NCBI GenBank assembly: GCA_023055505.1
Contig: JALIRH010000008.1
Location: 1,984,001-2,048,000, forward strand
DNA: 64,000 nt
Reading direction: 5' to 3'
Source of the DNA: Callipepla californica brunnescens
Lineage: Eukaryota; Chordata; Aves; Galliformes; Odontophoridae
In this document: piece after piece, positions 51,614-63,310 of the stretch
Layout: every line of letters begins with the position of its first letter
Numbering within the stretch: position 1 is the first letter of the stretch
Translations under genes and position numbers: made by a program
The notes under the pieces: model-generated
What the model was told of the DNA's origin: nothing
Seen by the model: only the letters and a program-made list of their open reading frames with translations
The model's database searches: none

Positions 51614-51636
51614 GGGGGGGGGGGGGGAAGGGAGGG
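51614..51636 (+). repeat. G14 tract with flanking G-runs, G-quadruplex-capable
   Basis: Fourteen consecutive G are followed by 'aagggaggga', giving more than four G-triplets in 23 bases. This fits the usual intrastrand quadruplex pattern on the plus strand. The tract length is likely polymorphic and error-prone in assembly. Confidence 0.9.
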
Positions 51637-52000
51637 AGTGATGGAGTGGCAATTCTTCAGGATGCATTAAACCGCAGGGAGCCTAAAGGAGGCTTAGAGA
51701 TGAGCCCAAGGAACTGGGGCAAAGCCTGCGAGGCAGCCGCAGATGGGCCTCAGCTTTCAGTGCGGTCATGGTGGGCAGAGCCAGCTGGAGGCGTCAGGAG
51801 AAGGGCAGTGCACCCAGCAGGATGGAGTGTGAGGGCAGCACCAGGCCGGGCCTCAGTGCCATGGGAGTGGGTGAGAGCATCCTTTGCACCGGGCTCCTCG
51901 GTGCTCAGTGGGGTAACCCAGCAGGCCTGGGCCCCTCGTGGGTGGCTGTCAGCAGCACTTGGTTCGGTTAGGCAGAAATTTATTTCTATTATATTTTTCT

Positions 52001-52033
52001 CCTCCCCCCCCCCCCCCTTTTTTTTTTTTTTTT
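52001..52033. repeat. C14 followed by T16 homopolymer tract
   Basis: C14 at 52004-52017 is followed immediately by T16 at 52018-52033. It makes a 30-base pure pyrimidine tract within a longer pyrimidine-rich stretch. The minus strand is A16G14. It lies about 390 bases from the G14 tract, in complementary orientation. Confidence 0.95.
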
Positions 52034-54109
52034 GGTTTTTGTTAGAGCAGCAGGGAGAAAGTGACAGCTGTATTAGGGTTGAAATGCCTCCAAAGGGGAT
52101 CAGGAGACATCTGCGGAGAGGGCTTCTGACAGCCCCCTTTCAGTGTGCCTCAGCAGCAGCTTCCAAAGACACTGGGGGGAAAAAAACAGAGGGAAGGTTT
52201 GTGCTTGCAGAGGGCTCGGGCTCCTGCCTCGTTATTTCTGTTTGCATGTAGAACCTTTATTCTCTTCAGCCTTTCACAACACAAGCATCCTTCCCGTTAG
52301 CGCCTGAGCAGAAAAAAGCCATGCTGCTCCCTTTGCTGGTGTGCTTTGCTCTCCCAAATGCTGTGTCAGGCTGTGAGGGAAGGGCTCTGCACCGGGCAGG
52401 AGCGAGTCCTCCCACATGGCAGCGCTCAGCAGCGCTATCAGCCTCACCAGCAATGTTGTAAGCAGTCAGAATGGCTTTGTACTTCTTAATCTCAGTCCCT
52501 AACCATCCTTCCCCCGCTCACATCCCGTTGAGTTCAGCTGTGAAGCTTGGGAGGAGAAAAAAAAAAAAAAAAAAAGAAAACCAAGTAATTGCTTTTATCA
52601 CTGCTTTTATCATTAACCCATTCAGCTGCAAATCCCCCTCCCGAAAGAAAATGCACATGCAGATTTGCATATGCAATCAGCTGTATTCTTCATTTCTATA
52701 GCTCCTCTCCTATTAACCACCTCTCTCAAAGGAACTCTTGGGGAAATAAAATCGGTTAGAGATGAAATAGAAGAAGTCAGCCTTCCGTGTCAGCGTGCTG
52801 CCTGTTTGTGAGGGGGGGTGGCACGAGCTGGCCTTCCCTCGGAGCGCTCGGCTTCACGCCAGGGATGGGGCACCCAGCACTGCCCGCGGGTCCTGTGCCA
52901 AGTAGCTGTGGGCAGCCACCATCGGCTGCTGATCTTAATCCTTCATTATCTTAACAGGTTTTACTGTCTAGGGTGTAGATCTTGTTTCCTCTATCCAGCC
53001 TTGGAAGCACGGTAGAAACTAAAACGCAGCCCTGCCTTTTATTGGTGTTTCTGAAGGTTCTGCTCACACTTGCCTGAGTTCTGCTTACTCCACACAGAGC
53101 TGTGGCCGGGCGAGGGGACACTGCACTGCCAGCCCTGGCACTGCTGACGGCACTCGCATTGCCCAGCATGGCTCCAGCCAGTGCTTCCATAGAAATGGGA
53201 CTTCTTTATACTGTTTTTCATGAAAAAAAAATGTCTCTGGGGAGCTGAGATCTGAAATGGAAGGAACAGCATTTGAAATGAACGCGTGAAGTTTAACGTA
53301 AACATTTTATGTTGATAAAAATAGAGGTATAGTATATAGAGAGAGGTGTAACATCATAGATAGCACCTTGCCTTCTGGTTGCAAATGTGCAGTTGTTGGC
53401 CATTGAAAGACGCTGAGCAGAAGAGCGTTGTCGTGTTGGTTGATCCCATACGTGCTCGTTCTGGGCGCGTTTCTTAATTTTCTGAGATTCTGTTTAAAAT
53501 CTGTGACTGTTAAACTTTGCATTTGAAGTGAAAATGGGCAGTGCAGGAGTTCCCAGCTGGAGGCTCGTGTGTCAGTTACAGTTGGAGTGACGCTGCGTGC
53601 TTTAGTCGGGGCACGCACAAAAGACCACTTTTCCCATAAGGAGTCAGGAAAGTGGAAGAAATTACATTTCAGGTTCTGCCATCTGTAAGCACGAGTACCG
53701 AGTACTGTCATTCGGTGGGAAAAAGAAGGAAAAAGAGGAGGTAATTTTGAGTAGTCTCATTTGCTATGAGAATGGTAAATAATTCCAAAGCACTTACCAG
53801 GGGGTTAGTGGAAACTGTCGGTGTCGTTACATAATTTCTCATTCAGCCTTCCAAACAAAACTCGATTGGATGTGATTTTGTGCATAGCCACTACCCAGGC
53901 ACATCTCATCCTTTCATGATAGTTTCTTCTCTGTTAACTGAGAGAAGAAATTTTGCGCTAGGGTTTGTTGGCTCCTGTTTATAAATGGAGAATAAATCCA
54001 TATTATAGTAACAGCAGTGCTCCCCAGGGCACGTTGTTCACACTCCAGAAGGCTCTGGGTTTTTATTTTGAATATCACATGCCTCTTTCTGTGCATTTCA
54101 GTTACGGTT
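52034..54109. other. Unique non-coding DNA with a poly-A tract
   Basis: A19 at 52557-52575 is the only clear simple repeat. It is not preceded by a recognisable processed pseudogene or LINE 3' end, so I treat it as a plain homopolymer. No gene is recognised. Confidence 0.5.
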
Positions 54110-54540
54110 TAATAACCAAAAACTCATAAGGCCGCAAAAGAGCTTGGAAAATTTGCAAACCCAATGGATGGAAAAAGACATGGAGAGCCGGTCCACCTGG
54201 CCTCTGACCAGCTCGCTTTGGACGACATATACGCTCACCTGCTTAGGTCTTTGTACTGGGTGCCTAAGAATGAGCCGATGGTGCAGCGAGGCTGGCGTCA
54301 CCAGGGGCTTCTCTTGTTTGAAGTGAAGCTCCAAGCATTCCTAATTTCAAATTATGTAATGGAAGTACCAGGCTGGAAATGCAGCGTTCGGATAAAAGCC
54401 CTTACTGCCCGTGTGTCAGGCTGTGCGGGAAGTGGAATCTTGGCTTGGTGTGAGTATTTTGAAGGCATATTGTTCGCATTTGAAGTTAACAGGGAAAATT
54501 ATGACGACCCTAATCAAATTGAAGTAGCGTAGTGAAGAGC
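54110..54540. promoter_or_regulatory. Candidate conserved non-coding block
   Basis: This unique, AT/GC-balanced stretch has unusually many retained CpGs (for example 'gccgcaaaag', 'agccggtcc', 'gacgacatatacgc', 'gcgttcgg', 'tgacgacc') outside any GC-rich context. It also has motif-like words such as 'aaattatgtaatgg' and 'tttgaagttaacagg'. Two plus-strand frames overlap it and neither resembles a known domain. Retained CpGs in non-GC-rich DNA often mark constrained sequence, but this is inference. Confidence 0.25.
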
Positions 54541-56499
54541 GCGTCAGGAGAGACAGGCAGAGAGTGCAGCTGCTCCCTGCCCGTCCCCGTGTACCGATGC
54601 TTCAGGCACCTTGGGAATCCCTCACTTTGGGCTTCTGGTTTTGGCGTTGCCCTTTGTCTGGCAGAAGGCGTTTCAGGCACAGCAGCTTTTGTTGCAGTAC
54701 TAAAAACAGAGCTGCGCCCAGCGAGCTGAAGGCGTAGTGTGTCAGCAGAATCGCCACTCAGAAGTGTAAATTCCTGGGAACAAACATAATGAGTATTCTG
54801 TTTCTGCTGCGTTTTTGCCCTGCCACTGAACCAGCCGTGCCTCAAGGTCGGAGCCCAGGAGTGGAGTCTGCCCTGGTTTTCTCTTCGCAGAGAGCCCAAT
54901 CAGATGCAGGCAGCCCTGGCCCAGAAATACAAACCCTGTACAATGAACATAGCTGCAAGGAGGGAGCTCTGATTTTGAAAAGGAGAGAATCAGGAGCAGA
55001 AATCCAGGGAGTCCTGCTTGCATGCACGCACGCATCTTTACTGCCGGATGATTCGATGCTCATTAAAAAGACAGCGATCAAGAAGCGCTCCATTCTGTAG
55101 CAAATGTGGGAATTGCACGCGAGTCCCTCGCCACCTGCCACTCTCAGAACCGCCACGCTCCGGCAGAGATCAAGGCTGAGCAATGGAGAACACAGCCCAA
55201 CAGTGGTAACGCTACGGCCGTGATGATCAAAACATTCCAGAAAAGAAGTGTTGTAGGGATAGTTAGCGTGTTTTGTTGCAGTGAAAACTCCGGCGTTGAT
55301 GCTCACTCTGAAGCGCACACACAAAAGATGATGCAGGCTTGCATGAGTTCTCTCGAGTGTGGTGAGCAGCCTTGTGGCTGGGTCTGCTCCAGGAAGGGTG
55401 TAATAAAGTAAGGAGGAGAACAAATCAAGACAGATCAGATGCGTATGAGCTGACCTCACAGTCATGGAGCTCGAGTGTCACCACTGTAACACGTTTTATT
55501 TGGTCGTTTGCTGTCATACCAGCCTTTCCCTGCAATTAGCACACACCAGCTTCACCCTTGTTGTACTAATGTCCAAGAGAGATAATCATTACGGTTGCTG
55601 AAGAGGGGAAGGAAGGGGGAGAAGTAGGGAACTGCCATGAGGATTGCTATAAATAGAACTTGGTTACAGCAGTGCTTTTAGTAGAGAGAGTTCTCGCAGA
55701 CAGGCTTGTAGCAAAGAGGGAGCAGATTTATTGTGCAGGACTGTCAGCCTTTCTCCGAAAGATTTGTTGATGCTGTGCCTGTGTGTTGGGTTTAATTCTC
55801 CCGTGCTTCAGCCTAAGAACCCCCACATGCCTTTTGCCCAAGTCTTGCTGTATTCGCAGATCATTCTTTCCCTCGCAGTGCGAGGAGCCGGGCTGCTTAT
55901 TTGATGGGGACTCTGATTTGGAAGAAAGGTTCATCTCCCTTCTGGGGCTGCTTCCCTGCTGTGAGCTGCTGAAGCTGATTTCAGCCAGGCTTGGCACGCT
56001 CCCCTGCCACTGTGTGCGCTTGTGGCAGCAGAGGTGGAGGACCCTTTTTCTCCATGGCACGTTCTAACTGGGGATAAAGAAGCTCAGAAAATATTCCATT
56101 TGCTTCCTTTCCTTTTGTTAAAAGTGGGGCTAAGGGTGAAACAACAATAAATCTTGGAGTATAGACTGTAATTTCAGACTGTTGTGCTAGGGCTTTCTTT
56201 TCCTTCCTCTACATACAATCAGTTCTAATTTCCATGGCCATCTTCTTTCAACTGGAGGCAGGTGGGCTCTGCTCCTGACTGTCAGCAGGAGGGTTCAACC
56301 AGGTCTTGGTTGGCTTTGGACATCACCCAAAGCAGCTCTCGAACATAAGCGTTATGTATTTGTTTTTGTTCTTTCCTAAAGTATATAGACATCAGCTCCT
56401 GAATCTTTCTGAATTTAATTAGCATATTTTAATGTACATTTGACAGAAAGAACTCAAGGCTTACCAGTGCTGCTGCATCTGTCTTTTCTCCAGCTTAAA
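54541..56499. other. Unique non-coding DNA
   Basis: No gene is recognised. A minus-strand frame of 207 codons (54842-55465) is long for chance but is matched by competing plus-strand frames over the same interval. It shows no domain, no splice logic and no low-complexity bias that would explain it, so I do not call it coding. Confidence 0.5.
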
Positions 56500-56684
56500 A
56501 AATGAGGGTGACGGAGCACTGGAGCTGCCCAGAGAGGTGGTGGAATCTCCTTCTCTGGAGCTGCTCAAGATGTGGCTGGACACCTACCTGTTCAGTCTGG
56601 GCTACGGAGCTGCTTTGGTAGAGGGGTTGGACTCAATGACCTCTAGAGGTCCCTTCCTATCCCTGTAATTCTGTGAGGCTGAAA
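56500..56684 (+). mobile_element. CR1 LINE fragment, plus strand, 3' end
   Basis: The segment runs from 'agggtgacggagcactggagctgcccagagaggtggtggaa' through 'agaggggttggactcaatgacctctagaggtcccttcc' to the degenerate tail 'tgtaattctgtga', in CR1 order on the plus strand. It is the 3' untranslated end with a trace of the region before it. The internal wording places it in a different subfamily from the copy at 36765. Confidence 0.92.
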
Positions 56685-58999
56685 GTCAGCACCAGAAATG
56701 GTTGGCGTGAGCAGGGTCTGCACCGTAATGTCCCTGAGCCTTGTCCTGGAGCTCAGGGAGTCGAGGGCAGCATCTGACTTACATCTCCCCTTAACATCTC
56801 ATGCACTGTTCAGATCATCCCTTTGTCGCCATAAATCTGTTTGGCTCTCTGTCCAGTCTGTTAGTGGCAATCAGTGGGGCCGTTGGCTCTTGAAATTGCT
56901 TCTCGTCACTGGCTGCCTTTAGTCACAAGGTGTATCAAGATGGTTGCGTTTGGAAGTTAGGATGGATGGCAGTTGTTCAAATACTCCTTGAAAAAATGCC
57001 ATTATGCAGCTCAGCTATAAATCTCATAAACATTGTGGACCCCAGTACAGAGAGAAATTCCCTGTGCTTGTTGGTGAGAAGAGCTGAGTGATGCTGGCGT
57101 TCCTCCCCTGCAAGTTATACCTGATGTGATGGGGAGGCTGCTGGTGATGCTGATTTGTGCATGGACAGGCTCCTTGGCCTGATGGGAGTCACAGCGAGGT
57201 GCCTTCAGGCACCTGGTGAAACATGATCCATGAGTGCATCAAATCTGGGGATGTCAGTAAGTGGTGAAGAGGGATGCTCTGAGCGCTGCTGTTTTTAGGG
57301 AAGCATTTTTATGGGCTCAGGAATAGAAGACTTCATTTTCTTAATTTATATGTTTTTCCCTTAGCCTGTTACTGCCTGTAACACGTGCTGGGCTGGGCTG
57401 GTTGCAGCGGGGCCGCCAGCATGCAGGGAGAGAGCCAGAAGTTCACAGCAGAGCACCGCCTGCCAGTGCTCACGCATGGCCGCGCAGGGCCTGCCCTGCT
57501 CCCTCCCGCTGGCACACACCACGAAGGGGCTCTTTGTTGCACGACCTGCCATCAGAACAGACAGGCTGCTCGGCATGTTTAACCCGCAGGAAGCTGTAGC
57601 AGCACCGCATTATTGATCACAGCGGCTTGATCGATGAGTGGCTGGCGGGTGAGCATATGGGTGGTGCTTCAAAGGAGGCTTCCAGTTAGGGCCAGAAGTG
57701 CTGCATTTTGATCAGATGGGAGCTTTGTGCTCATGACGGTTTCTCGGGCCTATGGTAAAATGTCACAGATCTAATGGAAGCTGACATATCATGAGAAGAG
57801 AGAGGGGCCGCTCCTTCCCCCTAATGGTGACTTGCCTTGACAGTCCAGTGGCCCATAACATCTGACCCGCAATCACAGCGGAGTTGCAGCAGTCAGTGGG
57901 ATCGAGCCTGGTCAGGCCCTCGTGGGGCTGTTCCAGGACCACGTGTTGGTGTCTCAAGCAGGGTAGACCATCCTTCCCTGAGTGAGATGTGACCACACTG
58001 CTGCATGGTGCTCTACAGTTACGAGTGCCTCCATTCCATCTATTTCTCCTTTCTGAGCACTTCCTTGAAAAACCTAGCAAGGTGCTTTTGCTTCGGTGCG
58101 TCGAGTGTGTGTAGAGAGAGGAGCTGTGGTTGTTAACAAAGCTCCTACCAGCCTGCAGGTGGCTTCAGTCGGAGGCTTTTGTAGTAAAATCATCTCCTGC
58201 CTTCAGGAGGGAGAGCCGTGAGGCCCCATTGCACAGGGCAGCATCCCACTGCATTTTGGGGACAGCAGCACTGCTTTCCCCGTGGCCTCGGTGCCCTGCT
58301 GGAGGCAGTGCTGGAGCTGCCGTGGGAGCTGCAGCAGGTCAGGTCGGTTACCGCAGCTATATTTCCCCTCCCTCATCTTTTTTTAGGAATACCATCTGTT
58401 TAGTCATTAGCCCCATCAGCTCTCATTAATTGAGTCATGTCTCATTTAGGCTGCCGTATTAGCTTCTCATTGTTCCCCAGACAAGGAAGCACAGGCTTTT
58501 TTCCAGATGCCTTGCTTCCTGTTGAGCTCCGTCCAAAGTCAGGTGTCAGCTGGAGAGCAAGGACGGGATCCAACGCGGGCTGAGAGCCTGGTGCCAGCCT
58601 GCCAGCCTGTTCCTCCAGGGCACCGAGTGCCAACTCGGCAGTGCTGGCCCAGCTCTGGCAAGCCATGTGGAATATGGAACGGCCTGGACTAAAGAGAGGA
58701 AGCCTTCTGTCTCCCTTCCCCTTTGATTTCTCTGCTTTTCATCATCTCCGCTACAGCTAATAGGGTTTTTTTTCCTTCCTCCCAATGGCACAGTGGGTGC
58801 ATCTAAGTATCAAAACCCCGATGCAGAACAGATATTAAGAGCAAATCACCTAGAAGGAAATGATGGGTTGCATTTCAATTAGCGCACTTTGGTTACACAG
58901 AATTAGTCCTGTCACAGAACTTAATCGAGAAAGCCTTCAGAAAAGCGAGGAGAAAAAAGGAGCCCTCCTGTGCAGTTGAATTTCAACACTGGGAAGCTG
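56685..58999. other. Unique non-coding DNA with a GC-rich patch
   Basis: A GC-rich patch with about a dozen CpGs lies at 57385-57600. A compact AT-rich, homeobox-word-rich stretch ('tagtcattagcccc', 'ctcattaattgagtc') lies at 58370-58480. No exon, RNA or further repeat is recognised. Confidence 0.45.
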
Positions 59000-59570
59000 A
59001 GGGTTTGTTATAAAATCTTCTGTTTAACTCACTTTTTCCAGGCTTATGGTTTTTTTACCATTCGTTTTATTGAGCTTGCTGAGTTTATTTTTATTTTCGA
59101 AGGGTGGAAGGACTGCTTACAGCACAACCCTTTCATTTCGTTTCTTATCCTTAAAGGAGCCCAATTTCAGCGGGAGAATGTGTTAGAAATTAACCAGATC
59201 TCTGCAAAATGGATCATTGTTTAAGACTACCAAATGTAGGTGTGAGTTTGTGAAAGCTGCCGGAGAGCAGGATTAGGAAGGTGTTGAAGTAATGGAGGCT
59301 CCGCAGCGTGACTTACAAAGAAATGAATTAATTAGAGCAAACCGTGAGCTCACAGCTTTCTTGAATGACCTGCCTGGCTTCTGTGCGCTGAGGCCTTCAG
59401 ACAATATGCGATCCCTAAATATCCTGAGCACTTGGTCAAATGAGCGAGAAGAAAGCGTGGAGCTGCTGACAGAACCGTGTTTCTTTTTGCACATATGTAG
59501 GGGAAGACCCGTTACATCTGCACCATTTTCCCAACTTGATTCGGTGTTGAGTCATTACTTGAAAGATTAA
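59000..59570. promoter_or_regulatory. Candidate conserved non-coding block
   Basis: This is unique, AT-rich sequence with TAATTA-type words ('gaatgaattaattagagc'), a 'ttgtttaagac' forkhead-like word, retained CpGs and few simple repeats. Reading frames of 84 and 92 codons cross it but have no acceptor/donor logic and no domain resemblance. The regulatory assignment is inference from texture. Confidence 0.25.
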
Positions 59571-62500
59571 CAGTACGTTCCTCTGTTCCCATTGTTCTCA
59601 GGTGCATCCACTTTCATTTTTGTTGTGCTGTAGTGAGGTGCCTCCAGTTTCTTCCTAGGGCTTCCCTAGCACCGCATGGCAGAGGACATCGCTTCCTCCC
59701 TAGCCGTGGTTCTGTGTGCATTTCACATTTGCTGCAGCAGCGAGTGCAGCGATGACCTTCAGGAGTGGGCAAACATCTGGAAAATACCCGAGTCTGAAGT
59801 GAAGCAGCACACAGATTCCAAACCTACAGTGTTAGATGTACGTGAGGCTGAGCAACCGCATCACGTGCAGTAGAAAACCTGAGCTACCCATGCATTCCTG
59901 CTCTGCGTTCCCTGCCCAAACTTCAGGGCTTACTTTAACCTGTTGTGCTGGGTGTGTGAGATCCAAATCTGGAGGAAGATGTGCAAAGAGGACGTAGCTC
60001 CTCAGTGTTCTGTGCTGTGCAGCCTCATAGTGGTGACCTGACAAGTGCTTAGCTGGGCAAGTTATTCCTTCTCCCTGCAGACCTTCTCGTTTCCACCACT
60101 GCCTGCTTTATATCACTGCTCTAATTAACCTCCTCTTAATGTGAAGCAGCCATAGCCTATCACAAGCTGTTTGTGTTGCATGTATTTTATTGCCTGTCCT
60201 TTCTTCCTCCAGCCCCTTTTGATTCCAGGAGAGAATAAAATACCCAAAGGCAATTTTCTTCAGCCAGAAATTGTGTATATTATCTACATACAGAAGAAAA
60301 AAAAAAACAAACAAAAAACCAACTGTGTAATTTACTAACTCCAGTTCCTGGGATATCTTTGTGGTTTGCATTATAAATGCATAACAAAATACGGTTCATC
60401 ATTCAAGTGGTTTATATCCTCAATAAGAAAAACAAATGTAAAGTTTGTAGGATAAAGGATAATTTATAGAGAATTGCTCAAAGTGAAAAACTTAAGAAAG
60501 AGAAAAAATATGTACCCAATTCTTTCCTAAATGCTGTGACCATGATGTTGCATGTCTTTATTCACCGCTTTTCTCATCCTCTGCAAAGCCTCTACAAAAT
60601 AGCTGTTCTGAACTGAGGGGTGGCAAGATGAAGCTTCAAAGATATTGATTTCTTTACAGAGAGCACTTAACTGTTTTCCTAAAAGTGATCTGGCTTCAAA
60701 CTTCATTGTGAATGGATTTTGTTCCGTGGTGCCAAGGTGTCCGTGATGCCCACGCATCTAGTGGTTCTGCCCATCATAAGAATGCATTAGTAGTGATGGA
60801 AGTGCACCTGTGGTCTGGGAGAGGAGGAGGTTTTCCCTGCCCAGCTGGAGGCCAGGCACCAAACCTGCACAGCCCAGCACCAACCCCACCAGGCAGGCCT
60901 GCCCGAAGCAGAGGGATGAGCCAGGTTATCCCGAGGGCCAAGGAGCTTCTGCTTCTTAGGAGATTTAAAATCAGCTTGTCATAGTGAGCCAAATACAGAC
61001 ATTTTTCTGATTATCATCTGAGGAGGAGAATGACTGGGGATAGCTGCTGGCCTGTAAGTATCGTTTCTAGGAGCTGAGAGGCTTAGTGGATTAATCTTCC
61101 TTCTGGGATGCGGATCAGGCTGTAGTGCAGGGCAGGATGATTATAAAGACTGAAATTCCCTGTCAATTTGCTGGCAGAGATGGCTTCTCTGCATCACGAC
61201 GGCAGGAGCATCGCGTCTCAGAGGCAGCCCAGGGAGAGAGCACATGTGAGCTGTGCTGGGAGCAGCGGTCCCGGGGGAGGCAGGGAGCCTGGCTTTGCAG
61301 CGCTGCCTTTCTTTAGGGCCTCCTGCTGTCAGAATTGCTTCTTTCCTGCTCACGAAAAGAAGTCGGGGCTGCAGCTGCAGATGGACGATGGCATGCGAGG
61401 ACATGAGGGGTTGTTACAATATCCATGTAATATTTTTTTTAATGTAATTTGGGGGACATTGAAAATAGGAGGAAAGTAAAACTCTGCGTTCTGTACTGTT
61501 TAAACATCACCGTTTTGATCCCGTTTACTTCATATTGAAGAGGGTATTATGTTCTCACTTAGGAGCTTGTCTTTCAAATACTCTTCTGAAACAGGGATCT
61601 GCAGAGGCCCCTGCGGCAGAGAGAGGCAGGTTTGGGATAGCCCTGCAGTAGGTGTGTTTGCATCCCGAGGCAGGAAATACCCTGTGTGAGTGCAAGTTTT
61701 TTGTCATCCTTTTCAGGCTAAGTGCAGCCCCAGGAACTAGTTTCTGGACAGGTCTCCTCCAGCCATGCCTGCCTTAGCACGCTTACCTTCCCTCTGGGGT
61801 TGTGCTTGGGCTTCTCCGTGGAGCTGAGCTGTGTTTAGGCACTGAAGAACGTGTTCAACTGATTCCCAATGTTCCAGAGACATTTTTATCCTCCTTGCCT
61901 GTTTTATTTCAGTTTTGGTGCAGGTTTTATTTTTAAAAGGTTAAAAGAAAGATAACTGTGGTTCTGCTGGCCGGTTCTCTCGGTCTGCAGTTCATTTTTA
62001 ACACTGGGCCTTGTGGGAATGAGATGTGTGCGCCTGACCTTGGATCAGCCCTTCTACAAAGCACTCGAGTCAGGAGACTTAATCCTCCTTTTCATGCCTC
62101 ACCTCTGCACAATCGAGGCCTGCCATTCGGAGGAGAGCAGCATTACGTACCCAGCGTGGCAGGCTGGGCAGATGGCAGCGGAGAAACTCGTGTGAGGCGT
62201 TCTGGTTCCTTCTGAGGAGCAGCCCCGTCACCTAAAAGATGGCTTGGGCATCCTTAGCTCTAGGAAACGGCAGGGCTGGGGTGTGTGTCTGTGCCCCCAG
62301 GCTTTGTGCAGGGTCAGACACCTGTTAAAGGGCTCTTTCTGTGCTGGAGCTGAGGAGCAGCCAGATGGCATGGGAGGCTCATGTCGGCCTGGCCTGCAGC
62401 CCCAGGGCATCTTGCTCAGCCTGTGCTTTGTGTTCCCGCTCGAGCTGACAGCTTTTACTCCTCGTTTACTTCTATTTTCATGTCTTAATGAGACACATGC

Positions 62501-62994
62501 AGAACCACCTAGACGAGAAGTCCTCCAATCCCATTCCTTTGGCATACCGGGAACCCCGGCTTTCAATGCATCTTCCTCCAGACCCCCCTCCAGCCACTGC
62601 TTCCTTCTCAGGGAGGCCTGGAATGATTAACGCTGTGGGGGGACCGAGTGGTCCCTGTCACCTCAGGAACACCGCCCATCAGCGTGTCTGTCAGCTCACT
62701 GCAGCAGGGAAGGTTTCTCAGTTCACTTCACTGTGGTGGGATTGGTAAACCCAGTTCAGTGGGAGCACTGGGGATGGGAGCAGGTTCAGCTGCGTAGACC
62801 AGTAGCACAGGGCTGCCCAGGAGGAGCACAGGGATCACAGTGTGATGTTCATGTCTGCTTGTGGCCCATCCGCAGGAGCACCTGGCCCCTTGGGCACGGT
62901 GCAGCCTTCCTGAGGCAGAGAGCTGCTGAAACATAAATCAGCGCTCTGTAAGCCAGTGAGCCCCGGAGGGCAAAGCGTTGTGCCTAGAGCAGGG
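59571..62994. other. Unique non-coding DNA
   Basis: No gene is recognised with confidence. An A-rich run lies at 60297-60320. A possible exon-like stretch after an AG at about 62503 is discussed as a weak lead. The remainder shows no repeat or RNA that I can name. Confidence 0.5.
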
Positions 62995-63310
62995 AGTGAT
63001 TAAAATATTAGGCTGACGCGGATGTGGCATCTAAAAAGTTTTCTGCCACAGCCATTAAGCCCCTTCACGTTGTGCTTCGGAATGTGGATATGAGTCATAA
63101 AAATGTCTGCACCGGGAAGGGGGTGAGGAGTGCCATAAATAATAGCAGCACTGCTCCCAGAGCGCTCACACAGGGGAAAAGGAGAAATAAGGAGCAGAGC
63201 AGGATGACATGGGGAGATTTATTAACTTTAGCAGATGTAGGGTTTAAGATTGGAAATTTCCTGACAAATGCAGACAAAATACGGTATGGTTTCCTAAAAT
63301 AAAAAAGGGA
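62995..63310. promoter_or_regulatory. Candidate conserved non-coding block
   Basis: AT-rich unique sequence carries MEF2-like ('catctaaaaag', 'ccataaataatag') and homeobox-like words with scattered CpGs. A single 92-codon frame spans 63024-63302, is rich in Lys/Asn/Ser and matches no family I recognise. No polyadenylation or splice context supports an exon. I infer a regulatory rather than a coding role, weakly. Confidence 0.25.

Noticed and set aside
51538..52251. 237-codon plus-strand open frame, the longest in the window
   Set aside because: It runs through the G14 and C14T16 tracts, giving Gly, Pro and Phe runs, and the rest has no domain or splice context. Homopolymers removing stop codons explain its length.
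52557..52575. A19 tract as the tail of a processed pseudogene or LINE
   Set aside because: The upstream sequence shows no homology to a spliced gene or to a retrotransposon 3' end, and CR1 elements do not end in poly-A.
54842..55465. 207-codon minus-strand open frame
   Set aside because: Competing plus-strand frames cover the same bases, I see no recognisable domain, signal peptide or transmembrane pattern, and no promoter or polyadenylation context.
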